Shown one piece after another: positions 51,593 through 61,000 of a DNA stretch of 61,000 nt. The stretch is from Symbiodinium natans (taxonomy: Eukaryota; Sar; Dinophyceae; Suessiales; Symbiodiniaceae). Below the pieces are notes generated by a model. It ran no database searches and was not told where the DNA came from. It saw only the letters and a list, made by a program, of their open reading frames with translations. Within the stretch, counting starts at the first letter, position 1, and the number at the start of each line of letters is the position of its first letter. The stretch lies in contig CAJNDS010002380.1 in the NCBI GenBank assembly GCA_905221605.1, positions 154,001 through 215,000 on the forward strand, in the 5' to 3' direction. Made by a program: the position numbers and the translations under genes.

Positions 51593-51639
51593 ACATGGAG
51601 CCGGCGCAGTGGGCGGGGAGCGGGTCGATTTTGGCGAAG
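51593..51639 (+). CDS. Candidate exon 33
   Basis: gctcaAG|ACATGG to GCGAAG|GCCTAG (GC donor). In phase 2/1 it encodes HGAGAVGGERVDFGE and joins exons 32 and 34. A second frame is open, so confidence is moderate. Confidence 0.4.
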
Positions 51640-52151
51640 GCCTAGACTTCATGAGGACTTAGAACGGTTTAGAACGGCTTAGAACGGTTTATTAAGGGTA
51701 TAGAATGGTTTCTTATGGTCTCAGAATGGCTAAGGGTATCTAGGATTCGCTAGGATGATCTTTGCCCGTATCTTTTAGGGTCTGTTAAAGCGTCTTAGCG
51801 TTGCAAAACCACAAGTCCCTAAGCCTTAACCACCCCGCGCCCCACCCAAAAGCAACCCCAAAGGTTTAGGGCTCAGGGTGCCCAAGCACCTAAGCACCTT
51901 CCATCAGCTCCCTCAGCCCTAAACCCCTGCCCTGAGAGAGGCCTCTGTCTCCCGAGGGCCACTCAAAAAAAACCTGCAACCCAAGTACCCTGAACTCCAC
52001 CAACACAATGCACTTCAGCCTTCAGAATCCTTAAAGCCCTAAACCCCGAAAGAATCTTCAGCCCACCCAAGCACCCTCAACCTCGAGAGCCCTTAGCCCT
52101 CAAACCCTTAGAGGGCAACCGGGGGGCTCCGTTGCGATGGGGCGGCTGCAG

Positions 52152-52183
52152 CCTTGATGTCCAACATCGTCATCGACTTCGAG
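52152..52183 (+). CDS. Candidate exon 34, 32 nt
   Basis: gctgcAG|CCTTGA to TTCGAG|GTGTGTG. It encodes LMSNIVIDFE, phase 1 in and 0 out. It is followed by a G-rich intron start with TTTAGGG/TTTGGGG repeats. Confidence 0.55.
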
Positions 52184-52204
52184 GTGTGTGCGGGGGTGGG
52201 GTGG

Positions 52205-52375
52205 GGTTAGGGTTCAGGGTTTAGGGTTTAGGGTTTGGGGTTTGGGGTTTAGGGTTTAGGGTTTGGGGTTTAGGGTTTAGGGTTTGGGGTTTAGAGTTTA
52301 GGGTTTAGAGTTTGGGTTTAGGGTTTGGGGTTTGGAGTTTGGGGTTTGGGGTTTAGGGTTTAGGGTTTAGGGTGG
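52205..52375. repeat. TTTAGGG/TTTGGGG array
   Basis: G-rich intron start after exon 34, alternating TTTAGGG and TTTGGGG units. Confidence 0.9.
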
Positions 52376-52726
52376 GGTGGGGGGTGGCGGTAGTTAGAAG
52401 GAGGGTTATCATAATCACCCGCGTCAGGTTTCCACTAGATACAAAGTATAGTTGTTCCATACTTATAGCTAGTATAGAGCCCTCCACGTCGATCGGCAAG
52501 ACATTCTGCACGGGCCTGCGGTTGGAGCCCTCGAACACCTCCCACAGTCCTGGGCCCCTAAAGGCTCTAAACCCTAAACCCAACCCAAAACCCCAAAACC
52601 CAAAACCCTAAACCCAAAACCCTAAACCCAAAACCCTGAACCCTGAACCCTAAACCCTAAACTCTAAACCGCTGAAGCCCTGAAGCCCTTAAACTTTGCA
52701 TAAACTCTAAACATCCCTGCAAAAAG

Positions 52727-52779
52727 GTCTTGCCCGAGGATGGCCCGGCTGATCGCACAGCACCACAGGCGCCGGGCAG
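52727..52779 (+). CDS. Candidate exon 35
   Basis: caaaaAG|GTCTTG to GGCAG|GTTTAGGG. It encodes VLPEDGPADRTAPQAPG, phase 0 in. A GC donor after 52768 would give phase 0 out, suiting the leucine-rich frame of exon 36. Confidence 0.55.
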
Positions 52780-52984
52780 GTTTAGGGTTTAGGCTTTAGG
52801 GCTATAGGGTTGAGGGCTGAGGGTTTTGAAAGAAAAGAACGTTGAACATGTGGGTGATTTTGTTCTCTTTTATTGATGTTCCTTATGCACGAGGCGTAAA
52901 AATGTGGTGCAAGTAACGTTGGCATTCCAATCGGCTCAATACAGCAAAATGTTGTACACATTGAAATGGGGTCGGGTTTGAACC

Positions 52985-53130
52985 CTAAAGCCTAAAGCCT
53001 AAAGCCTAAAGCCTAAAGCCCAAAGCCTAAAGCCTAAAGCCCAAAGCCTAAAGCCTAAAGCCTAAAGCCTAAAGCCTAACGCCTAAAGCCTAAAGCCTAA
53101 AGCCAAAAGCCTAAAGCCTAGAGCCTAAAC
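52985..53130. repeat. CCTAAAG tandem array
   Basis: About 20 AAAGCCT units, another homogenised heptamer variant. Confidence 0.93.
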
Positions 53131-53200
53131 CCTAAGCCCTGAACGTTAAACCCTAAGCCCTAAGCCCTAAACTCCCCACCCCCCCCCATGCCCTCTCCAG

Positions 53201-53251
53201 GTCTGCAACGAGCTTCTGCGGCAGCTGCAGGACAGGCCCAGTTCAAGCTGA
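53201..53251 (+). CDS. Candidate exon 36, possible stop
   Basis: A pyrimidine-rich acceptor (gccctctccAG|GTCTGC). In phase 0 it reads VCNELLRQLQDRPSSS then TGA at 53249-53251, which could end a gene. A GT donor (CCCA|GTTCAAG) or other donors could instead splice onward. The frame is unresolved. Confidence 0.4.
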   Translation, partial: VCNELLRQLQDRPSSS

Positions 53252-53439
53252 GAGCCCAGGAACCCTGCCAGGCTGCTAGAAGGGTTGTGAAGGGTTCGGG
53301 TTAAGGTTTTCGGGTTTAGGGTTTAGGGATAGGGGCCCACTATACGCTAAACAAACAGGGGTTGTTTCTTTTTAGAAGGGGTGCGGGGCAACAAAGGCAG
53401 CTGTTTTTCACCCTAGTCTAGTGAAACGAAGGCACCAGC

Positions 53440-53520
53440 AACCCCGAACCCCGAACCCCGAACCCCGAACCCCGAACCCCGAACACCGAACCCCGAACCC
53501 CGAACCCCGAACCCCAAACC
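53440..53520. repeat. CCCCGAA tandem array
   Basis: About 10 AACCCCG units with one AACACCG. Confidence 0.92.
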
Positions 53521-53702
53521 CTAGCCCAAACCCCAAACTCTAAACCCAACAAGCCTTAAGGCTCCAGGAGCCCAATAGCATGAATGCCCCAATCCCCCAA
53601 AGCAGTCGACAAACGGACGTCCTAAGCCCTTTGTTCAGGCTTTAACCATCAACAGATAGCTGCAGGTTAGGGGTTAGGGGTTAGAGGCTTAGAGGTGTCA
53701 AA

Positions 53703-53756
53703 GTACCACCGGTTATAATCCCTATCATGGAGCTGTTCGTATAAGGGGGAACATGC
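53703..53756. mobile_element. MITE-like family A remnant
   Basis: Right half, TTATAATCCCTATCATGGAG to TATAAGGGGGAACATG. Confidence 0.7.
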
Positions 53757-54239
53757 CAAGCTAGAGGTGCTACTTGTGAAGCCCCAGTCTCGAACTACCC
53801 ATGGGACCTTCAAAAGTGGAGGATCCGAGCAGTGAGCTGCGACGGGGCGAGTTCGGCAGGCCGGGGGATGATCTTCGGGTTTGGGGTTCCGGGTTTAGGG
53901 TGCCTTTGGGGTTTGGGGGATTCAGGGTTTCGGGGATTCATGCTTGTGAGGGTCCCTAAATGAAGGGTTTAGGGTTAAGGATGTTGGAGATGTTTGGCTA
54001 AGACTCTGAGCCCCCTCAGCCCTAAACTCTGGGACCCTTGCTTGCGGCAGGTGGGAAGGTCGGTGGTGGGCTTCAGTGCTCTCGTGGGATGTGGGAACTT
54101 GGTGTGTGTGTGTGTGTGTGTGTGCGCTTCAAAGGTATGCCGCAAATGCTTCGATAAGCATTGCGCCGGCCCGAGTTCCTCGGAAGAGTCCGCGGCTGCA
54201 GGGTTTTGGGGCCTGGGTTTGAGGGTTTGGGGGTTCCGT

Positions 54240-54345
54240 CTAAAATAATTACACTCATATATAATATACACATATATACGTAGTACAATATACAGAATAA
54301 TAATATTATATAAAGTTATAATAATACTATATAAAGTTCTTAAAG
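54240..54345. other. AT-rich tract
   Basis: ATATAC and TATATAAAGTT repeats, including a direct repeat of ACTATATAAAGTT-like units. It follows a (GT)n microsatellite at 54104-54123. Confidence 0.8.
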
Positions 54346-54402
54346 TCTAGCCCCTAAACCCTTTAGCCCGACCTGGGAGTCTCAAATTTCTGAACCGCTG
54401 AG

Positions 54403-54441
54403 GATGGCGGGCCGCTGGCAGGCGCCGAGAGTCCCGGAGAG
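54403..54441 (+). CDS. Candidate exon 37
   Basis: ccgctgAG|GATGGC to GGAGAG|GTGCGC. It encodes DGGPLAGAESPGE in phase 0/0, continuing into exon 38. Confidence 0.45.
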
Positions 54442-54509
54442 GTGCGCCGGAGAAGGCTTTCAGTGGCTTAGGGCTTGCCCAGCACGTGCGGTTAGAAGCT
54501 CAAACTCTA

Positions 54510-54640
54510 AACCCTCCTAAACCCTAAACCCTAACCCTTAACCCTAAACCCTAAACCCTAAACCCTAAACCCTAAACCCTAAACCCTACACCCTAAACCC
54601 TAAACCCTAAACCCCAAACCCTAAACCCTAAACCCTAAGC
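54510..54640. repeat. CCCTAAA array
   Basis: About 15 units with CCCTTAA, CCCTACA and CCCCAAA variants, upstream of candidate exon 38. Confidence 0.9.
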
Positions 54641-54696
54641 ACCTCAACCTCTCAACAAAATCCTAAGCCCCAAAGCTCCGAAGTCTGACCTCTCAG

Positions 54697-54762
54697 CTGC
54701 CGCCGCTGCCTGCACCCACCACGTCCTTGGCGGCCGAGCCTCCCCCGGCAAGGGCGCCGAGG
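54697..54762 (+). CDS. Candidate exon 38, Pro/Ala-rich
   Basis: cctctcAG|CTGCCG to CCGAGG|GTGACA. It encodes LPPLPAPTTSLAAEPPPARA then PR in phase 0/0. A CCCTAAA array (54510-54640) precedes it and TTTAGGG follows. Confidence 0.55.
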
Positions 54763-55506
54763 GTGACAGGTCGAGTGTTGCAGGGTTTAGCAGTACGGGG
54801 TTTAGGGTTTAGGGTTTAGGGTTTAGGGTTTAGGGTTGAGGCGTCGAGGTCCCACATGCAGTATGTTCAGCAGAGTGATCAAAACGGGAAAGATCATGCG
54901 CCATTTAAGTGAACACCCTTGCTACAGACAAAAGACCCAAAGCTCGCGAGTTTGTGTCGTGACAGAGTTCAGGTTTAGGGTTTCAGGTCCTAGCACCCCA
55001 AAACATTAAAGTCGAACTCCCCCAAGCCCCCAAGTCCTTCCAAAATGCCCCTGAACCCTAAACCCTCATGATAAAAGTCGCATTTTGGTCCGCGAACAAA
55101 AATATGAAAGTAAATATCCGAGTTCGTCCACAGGCCCCATTAAATAAATTACCATCAAGGGCCTTTGGAAAGAGAACGAAGAATCTAAATCATGTATTAT
55201 CTGGGGGCCCACTCCCTTATGTCTATCAAGAGCCCCCAACAAGAAGTCAATTAGGTCTCAAAAGGCTTAGAAACAGCAGTGGTGCACAGGCGGCCAACTG
55301 AACACGGCCAAAAAGTAGAACTTTTTAACTGCAATTTTCACAATTAGCATAATTCTCAGAAGAAATCTAGAAACGTGTGAGTGAGTGTGAATGAATGACT
55401 GAAGCATAAAGTAGTGTGTGCTGGTGTTTTCTGTTCACAGGCTTATATATGTGGAATTGCACGGGCGGATAAGTGAAAGAACTGCTCCACTCCCAAACCC
55501 TGCCCT

Positions 55507-55742
55507 CAACCAACCCTAAGCCCTAAGCCCTAAGCCCTAAGCCCTAAGCCCTAAGCCCTAAGCCCTAAGCCCTAAGCCCTAAGCCCTAAGCCCTAAGCCC
55601 TAAGCCCTAAGCCCTAAGCCCTAAGCCCTAAGCCCTACGCCCTAAGCCCTACGCCCTAAGCCCTAAACCCTAAACCCTAAACCCTAAGCCCTAAGCCCTA
55701 AACCCTAAACCCTACTAAACCCTAAACCCTAAACCCTAAACT
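55507..55742. repeat. CCCTAAG then CCCTAAA tandem
   Basis: About 22 CCCTAAG units merge into CCCTAAA units, ending just before candidate exon 39. Confidence 0.93.
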
Positions 55743-55757
55743 CCGTTCACTCCCAAG

Positions 55758-55838
55758 GCCGCCTTCCCGGCGGAGCCCTTCCCCGCCGCCCCCGCCTTCC
55801 CGGTGGAGCCGACTCCGGTCACCTCGCAGGAGGGAGGG
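55758..55838 (+). CDS. Candidate exon 39, Pro/Phe repeats
   Basis: tcccaAG|GCCGCC to GGAGGG|GTTTAGGG, 27 codons in phase 0/0. It encodes two FPAEP/FPVEP-like units (AAFPAEPFPAAPAFPVEPTP) then VTSQEGG. It is bounded by CCCTAAG/CCCTAAA tandems and TTTAGGG. Confidence 0.6.
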
Positions 55839-56268
55839 GTTTAGGGTTCAGGGTTCAGGGTTTAGGGTTCAGGGTTGGGGTTTGGGGTTTAGGGTTTAGG
55901 GGTTTAGCGTTCAGGGTGTGTATCAGTGTACCTCTGCGGGGAGTGCGCTCCTTTTGTTTAGATTTCGGGGCGCACTCTCTATCGCGCGCTTGCTCAGCTT
56001 GGTCGGCCCAGCCCACCCGAACTCTCTGAGGATTTCGGGTTTTGCACCTCCGCAAACCCCCCGAACAAGGGGGGCTTTCGGCGGTGCTCTCGCCATCTTA
56101 GAATGTAGGGCTGAGGGTTTCATGGGCTGCCTGAAGTAGGGTTTCTACGTGCCGCACATAGGATTCTAGCGGCTTCTGACGATAGCTACTCCACTTTTTA
56201 GCTGCAAAGATCGGGGCGGAGGGCTTGGAGGGCTCAGTCAGGGTGGTAGGAGGCCCTCGTCTCTGCAG

Positions 56269-56332
56269 GATCGCCAGATAGGGCCGGCCCCTCAGATAAC
56301 TGGAGCAGAGGCGACGGTGGCTTATCGTTCAG
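56269..56332 (+). CDS. Candidate exon 40
   Basis: gtctctgcAG|GATCGC to CGTTCAG|GTTTCA. It encodes DRQIGPAPQITGAEATVAYR then S, ending in phase 1 as needed by exon 41. A later GT donor at 56341 is the alternative. Confidence 0.55.
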
Positions 56333-56887
56333 GTTTCAAGGTGGAAACCCTAAACCCTGTTTGAAGCTCTATCGGCTTTACTTGGTGCGGAGTTTTTGGG
56401 CCCAACTGCCAGTAAAGGCCATGACCGCCCAGACCCTGAAGCCTTAACGCAGCCCCGAAACCTGAGTCTTTGCCTCGTGTTTTCCTCAACCCGAGACTAG
56501 GGTTTGGGGTTTAGGCTTAGGACTCAGGGCTTAGGGACGAGCCCCCGAGGCCCTCCAAGCCCCCAAACTTTAAACCCCGGGCTACGAAGTCCTGAGCCCC
56601 AAAATGCTAGCAACCTTCCCCGAGGCCTCCGAAGCGTGTAGGCCCATCACTGGTTCTCAGTAGGGCACTAGGAAGTAAGGGTTTAGGGGGTCTGGGGTTT
56701 GTGCCAGCATTAGGAGTCCGCATGAGACACAGGGAACGTATATCGGGTAGCAGAACACGGCGGAAAACGTGGGAACGACGTGCAGGCACGTGCGCGCCCT
56801 GAAGCCAAAACCTTGAAAGCTCCAGCCCCAAACCCTAAAACTGCCCGCCCCGCCCCAGGCCACCTGCGGGACTCGACCCAACAGGAC

Positions 56888-57003
56888 CCTGGTAGCCCAG
56901 TGGTACTCTTTACCCTTTCTTTTTTGGGGTTCAAGGTTCCCTTATAAAGCAACCAACCCCAAAAAGGGTGCCCTTACCATAATATGGTTACTGGGCTACC
57001 AAG
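56888..57003. mobile_element. Palindromic element, CCTGGTAGCCCAGT ends
   Basis: CCTGGTAGCCCAGTGGTACT at the left and GTTACTGGGCTACCAAGG at the right, with an inner CCCTTTTTGGGG-like arm. Single copy in the window. Confidence 0.65.
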
Positions 57004-57720
57004 GGACCATGGGCCTCTGCAGTTGATGGGTTTTGGCTTTCAGTGTTTCAGGGTTTAAGGTTTAGGGTTGGTTTGGGGTTGCAGGGTTGCAGGGTTTCGG
57101 GGTTTTGGGTTGTGAGTCTTTGATTTTGGGTTCCTTGTGGTCTTAATCTTAAGGTTGTTGGGTCTTTGTCCCGGAGGTTGAGGATCTACAACTTGGCGTG
57201 CGGGTTTGTTCCAGGGCGGGTTTAGGGTTTAGGGTTAGCCCCAAACTCTACAGCCTAAATTGCACCCAAACCCTTCACCCCCTGTAACCTGTCATTGCCC
57301 TTGAACCCTAAATGATCGGCAGGACGGGAGAACCTGTCCAACGGAGAGTTGCTCGAACGTGCCCCTGGCACCGTGGGGCTTAGGGTTTAGGTAGGGTTTG
57401 GGTCGGAGGTCGGGTTGATGATGTGTGTGCCCATGTGGAATCGTTTTCTCATTCCTTGTTGCAGAATGGTGATGCGCTGGTTGCAAACAGAGCTTTATGG
57501 TGGTTGTAAGGCATATCTAGTATGGGGTGCGGTCAGGATTCGGGGCTTCCCCATGTTACCTTTGTAGACGAAGCTAAAACTGCCAGCTGAAGACCCCACA
57601 CTGTTCGCCTTCTGGCAACCTTGGTCCCATGACCCTTATTTGAGCAAGCCAAATCGGGTCGGTTCTAATTCGAAAGGCACCAATACAATATGTCTTTTTC
57701 ATGAGGTTATGTCTCGCCAG

Positions 57721-57771
57721 GCATTGCGCAGCTAGAGCGGCAGATCACGCGCGCAGCGGTGGGAGGCAAGG
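57721..57771 (+). CDS. Coiled-coil protein exon 41
   Basis: tctcgccAG|GCATTG to GCAAGG|GTGAGG. It encodes IAQLERQITRAAVGGK in phase 1/1. From here to the window end nine exons join without a phase break into a helix-rich protein. I do not recognise a family. Confidence 0.65.
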
Positions 57772-57966
57772 GTGAGGGGTCGGGGGCGTCACGGCCCCAA
57801 AGCCGAAACCCTACCCTAATGAACCGTAAGCCCTGCTCCCTAAACCTTTGGAAATCCAACCCCAAACCCTTAGACCAAATCCCTAAACCCTAACATCCCC
57901 AAACCCGCCCTAAACCTTAGATCCCAAACCCAAAAATCAATCCCCAAACTCCAAACCCGTAAACCG

Positions 57967-58144
57967 TAAATCCTAAACCCTAACCCTAAACCCTAAACCC
58001 TAAACCCTAAACCCTAAACCCTAAACCCGAAACCCGAAACCCGAAACCCTAAACCCTAAACCCTAAACCCTAAACCCTAAACCCTAAACCCTAAACCCTA
58101 AACCCTAAACCCTAAACCCTAAACCCTAAACCCTAAACCCTAAA
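57967..58144. repeat. CCCTAAA array
   Basis: About 24 units with three CCCGAAA variants, ending directly before candidate exon 42. Confidence 0.93.
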
Positions 58145-58151
58145 GCCTCAG

Positions 58152-58190
58152 CCGCGAGGGCCGACCTTCGGCGCAGCTCCTCCGGCTCAG
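58152..58190 (+). CDS. Coiled-coil protein exon 42
   Basis: gcctcAG|CCGCGA to GGCTCAG|GCCCCG (GC donor). It encodes ARADLRRSSSGS in phase 1/1. It lies directly after a 178-bp CCCTAAA array. Confidence 0.5.
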
Positions 58191-58713
58191 GCCCCGCCTT
58201 AAAGACCCCGAAAAATTCCACGAAGCCGGGTCTTAAGAAGCGGGCTTGGGGTTTAGTGTTTGGGGTTTAGGGTTTAGGGTTTAGGCTTTAGGGTTTAGGG
58301 TTACCCCTTTAATTGATGCCCTTAGAAAAGAGGTTGTGTTGCCTGGAATTCTTCAAAACCCGAAGCCCCCCATTCCCCAGGCCCAGGTTTGGTGCTTCCG
58401 GGTTTGGGTTGAGGGTTTAGGGTTTAGGGTTTAGGGCTTAGGGTTTAGGGTTCAAGGTTTGGTGTTTAGGGCTTAGGGCGGGAGATCTTGATCTGGAGCC
58501 GGGTTTCTCGTGCGACCTTCAATTACGAAACGGGCTGGTGGGTTAGAGACAGATTCAGTTACGTTGAAAATGGAGCGCGAGGTCGGTCACCCTGCAAGTT
58601 GTCTCCCAACAGCCGCAAACCCTAAACCCCTAAACCCTAAACCCTAAACCCTAAACCCTAAATCCTAAACCCTAAACCCTAAACCCGAAACCCTAAACCC
58701 TAAACCCTTCCAG

Positions 58714-58778
58714 TATCCGAGGTGCAGGACTTTCCGCTGTCCCTGCCCAACACTGGGCATGGCCTGGTGGACTTCGAG
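58714..58778 (+). CDS. Coiled-coil protein exon 43
   Basis: acccttccAG|TATCCG to TTCGAG|GCACCT (GC donor). It encodes SEVQDFPLSLPNTGHGLVDF then E, phase 1 in and 0 out. If not spliced, a TGA stop follows three codons later. Confidence 0.55.
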
Positions 58779-59192
58779 GCACCTTGCTGAAGCACGAGGG
58801 GAGTTTTAGGGTTTAGGGTTTAGGGTTTAGGGCTTCCATGGGACTTCAGGGCCTTTAGGGTTTGGGGGTTCGAGGGTTTACAGGTTTCAAGGGTTGCGCG
58901 GATACCCTAGATCCCAGACCCCCAACTTCAGAATGGTATCGCATCAGTTGCAAGGGCGACCTGCGACTGTTGACTGGTCTATTTGCAGGGCTTCAAGCGC
59001 CCCATGCTAATTCATGTGCTATCTAGTTGTAATTGTAGCTTGCAAAGTAGACCGAAGACACGACAGCAAAGCCCAAAGCCCTAGCCCATGGAGTAGAGGA
59101 ACCCTACGCTCAAAGCCGCCCCAAGGGCAGACCATGCCCTAAACCCTAAACTTCCTAAACCCTGAACCCAAACCCCCTAGACCCAAACCAAG

Positions 59193-59234
59193 GCTTTGGA
59201 GGCCCGATCGGCGCACGTCACCCAGAGACTGGAG
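59193..59234 (+). CDS. Coiled-coil protein exon 44
   Basis: aaaccaAG|GCTTTG to CTGGAG|GTGCCA. It encodes ALEARSAHVTQRLE in phase 0/0, with heptad-like leucines. Confidence 0.6.
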
Positions 59235-60013
59235 GTGCCAGTTCAGGGTTTATGGGTTGGGGTTTAAGCTTCAGGGTTTGGGTTGAGCTGGGAGGTTCAC
59301 CGCTGGGGTTCTTTGGAGTCCTTTGCGGATTTGTGGCTTAATGGTGTGAGGGTTCATAGGTTCAGGGAGTTGAAGTGTTTGGGATTTGGGGTTTGGGTCG
59401 TCGGGTTGTGGAGGTGTAGGGGGGTAGGGTCTGGGGGCTTGGGACACGTTTTAAGGTTGTTGGGCTTTAGAATCAGAAACTATCTATCCCCGTTTCTGAC
59501 ATCATCCCGACCCGGTTTCCGAAGCCATCAGCTGTCGAGTTCATAAGCTGCGCCTTCCACGTTTTCCTTCCCAAGATCTGACCCTCTCGTGCATCGGTTC
59601 TCTCTCTGTCTCTGTCTCTCCCGCTCTCTGTCTCTCTCTCGCTGTCTCTCTGTGTTCTGAGTCAGAGTGCGCCTGGGCTCTAGCATTTCTTCCTAGGCTC
59701 TGGGAGCGAAGACGACGCGGGGAGACCTTGCAACCCAAACTCCGATAGGGCTCAATGTCCGTGACTGAGAAGGTCAACGGGTACCCAGCGGATCCCAGCG
59801 GCAAGAGACCTCTTGTAGACTCGTTTAAGCCACACTTTGCAAGGGGCCGATAAAAATAGATATGGGTTTCGGAGGACACCCAGAGCCCTCGACCCGAAAT
59901 CCTTGTTCTGTTGTTGGTGGTCTTCCCCTGTAAAACCCTAAACCCTAAACCCTAAACCCTAAACTGTAAAACCTAAGCCTGCAGTTGTCGGCAAGAAAGG
60001 GTCGCCCTCGCAG

Positions 60014-60051
60014 GCTGCTGAGCAGGAGCTTCGGGCAGAGAAGGAGGCAGG
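60014..60051 (+). CDS. Coiled-coil protein exon 45
   Basis: ccctcgcAG|GCTGCT to GCAGG|GTTCACC. It encodes AAEQELRAEKEAG, continuing the heptads. The same frame stays open to a second donor GCAGG|GTTTAGG after 60102, in identical phase, so a longer form (to 60102) is possible. An upstream acceptor at 59983-59984 also keeps the frame open. Confidence 0.6.
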
Positions 60052-60198
60052 GTTCACCCGTGAACTGGCGTCATATCCCAAGCCCACCGTGTCGGGTGCA
60101 GGGTTTAGGTTTTAGGGTTTAGGGTTCAGTTTCCGAAAACTCGGAATCCCATATCCGGAAGTCCAGGATTCGAGGTCGTCACGGATCGCTCTGGGTAG

Positions 60199-60268
60199 CG
60201 TCCCGAACCTTGTGGAGGCCGGCCGGGGCAACAAGCTCAAGGTCGAGCAGCTGGAGCAGAAGCTGAAG
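60199..60268 (+). CDS. Coiled-coil protein exon 46
   Basis: tgggtAG|CGTCCC to CTGAAG|GTGGGG. It encodes VPNLVEAGRGNKLKVEQLEQ then KLK, phase 2 in and 0 out. Confidence 0.65.
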
Positions 60269-60348
60269 GTGGGGAGGGGGGGACCCCTAAACCCAAATCC
60301 ATAAACCGCGAACCCCAAACCCTAAACCCGAGTTGCGCGCACGGCCAG

Positions 60349-60402
60349 GACCGGGAGCAGTTGCTGAGCCATGCCAAGGAGATGTGGATGAAGGCCGATA
60401 GG
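60349..60402 (+). CDS. Coiled-coil protein exon 47
   Basis: cggccAG|GACCGG to GATAGG|GTTTGGG. It encodes DREQLLSHAKEMWMKADR in phase 0/0. Confidence 0.7.
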
Positions 60403-60749
60403 GTTTGGGGTTTAGGGTTTAGGGTTTAGAGAGCTACGTTTTAGGGTTTGGGGAGTCACGGTGTTAGGGTTTAGGGTTTAGAGAGTCGCGGTTTTCGGTT
60501 TAGGGAGTCGCGGTTTTAAGGTTCTAGGGTTTAGGTTCTAACTCGCGTTATAAGAGGGTATTTGTGGTCACAGCTGGTTAAGACCTTCCTTTGGGGAAGA
60601 GGAGTGCTCCCAACCCCTACACCCCCCGAGGTAGACCCCAAATACCCCCAAACCCTAAACCCTAAATTTCTTCTTAGGACTCCTATTTTCGGCAACCTCC
60701 ATCTAAGCCACCGATTGAACCTTCGAGTTCTTCCTGGCGTTGCCTTTAG

Positions 60750-60779
60750 GAGACAGAGGTGCTCATGGCCCTCAGCGCA
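60750..60779 (+). CDS. Coiled-coil protein exon 48, 30 nt
   Basis: tgcctttAG|GAGACA to AGCGCA|GTATCG. It encodes ETEVLMALSA in phase 0/0. Confidence 0.5.
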
Positions 60780-60909
60780 GTATCGCCACCTTTTTCCATC
60801 AGACAGTAGACCGTAGACCCTAGACCCTAGACCCTAATCCCTAAACCCTAAACCCTAAACCCTAAACCCGAAACCCGAAACGCCCTGAGCCCAAGTGTAT
60901 TGGCAACAG

Positions 60910-60991
60910 GAGAATGTCAGAGCCTCAAAGCTTGCCGACGCCCTCACGGCGGCTGAGGACAAGTTGGCGGACCAGGAGCCCAGAGTACAGG
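60910..60991 (+). CDS. Coiled-coil protein exon 49, gene continues past window
   Basis: ggcaacAG|GAGAAT to GTACAGG|GTTTAGGG. It encodes ENVRASKLADALTAAEDKLA then DQEPRVQ, phase 0 in and 1 out. The donor heptamer runs to the window edge, so the gene goes on. Confidence 0.68.
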
Positions 60992-61000
60992 GTTTAGGGT

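Overview
The window looks like nuclear DNA of a dinoflagellate, most likely a Symbiodiniaceae or Polarella type. Five things point there: very many short TTTAGGG/CCCTAAA heptamer arrays in both orientations, tiny GC-rich exons in long introns, many GC donors beside GT donors, a G after most acceptor AGs, and a Ty1/copia-like element of the kind common in these genomes. No organism label was available, so this is inference. No rRNA, tRNA, spliced-leader or CRISPR sequence was recognised.

The main cellular gene is on the + strand and is not visible as any long ORF. Nineteen micro-exons between 8908 and 37602 join with consistent phase into 365 codons. They read as an HRD1/synoviolin-type E3 ubiquitin ligase: an N-terminal QFYPAVIYL motif, about six membrane segments in the HRD1 order, and a complete RING-H2 domain split over four exons (C307-x2-C310-x14-C325-x1-H327-x2-H330-x2-C333-x10-C344-x2-C347). 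HRD1 is the ER-membrane ligase of ER-associated degradation. Further exon-like blocks (38366-60991) follow on the same strand. The first are Ala/Pro/Ser-rich. The last nine or ten (56269-60991) keep phase and read as a coiled-coil protein. Whether they are an HRD1 tail or a second gene is unresolved. Weaker + strand exon candidates at 1878-8323 may be the 3' part of an upstream gene.

HRD1 intron 13 carries a 10,311-bp Ty1/copia-order LTR retrotransposon (23080-33390) in the sense direction. It has 213-bp LTRs differing at 2 positions, an ACCCT target duplication inside a CCCTAAA motif, and an initiator-tRNA-like primer site. Its polyprotein is split over three frames. It contains a gag region with a zinc knuckle, a DUF3820-like patch, a multi-Cys region, a protease with D-E-G at the active site, a RapZ C-terminal-like domain, a coiled coil, a large unrecognised region, integrase, a 2-oxoglutarate/Fe(II) dioxygenase-like domain (HxD...H...R), reverse transcriptase and RNase H. 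The two accessory enzyme-like domains are the best candidates for an undescribed system here.

Between exons lie the heptamer arrays, with G-rich TTTAGGG preferentially just after donors and C-rich CCCTAAA just before acceptors. Several introns could therefore fold as long stems. Other repeats are variant heptamer tandems, a GGCCCT hexamer inverted pair, and at least five families of small terminal-inverted-repeat elements.
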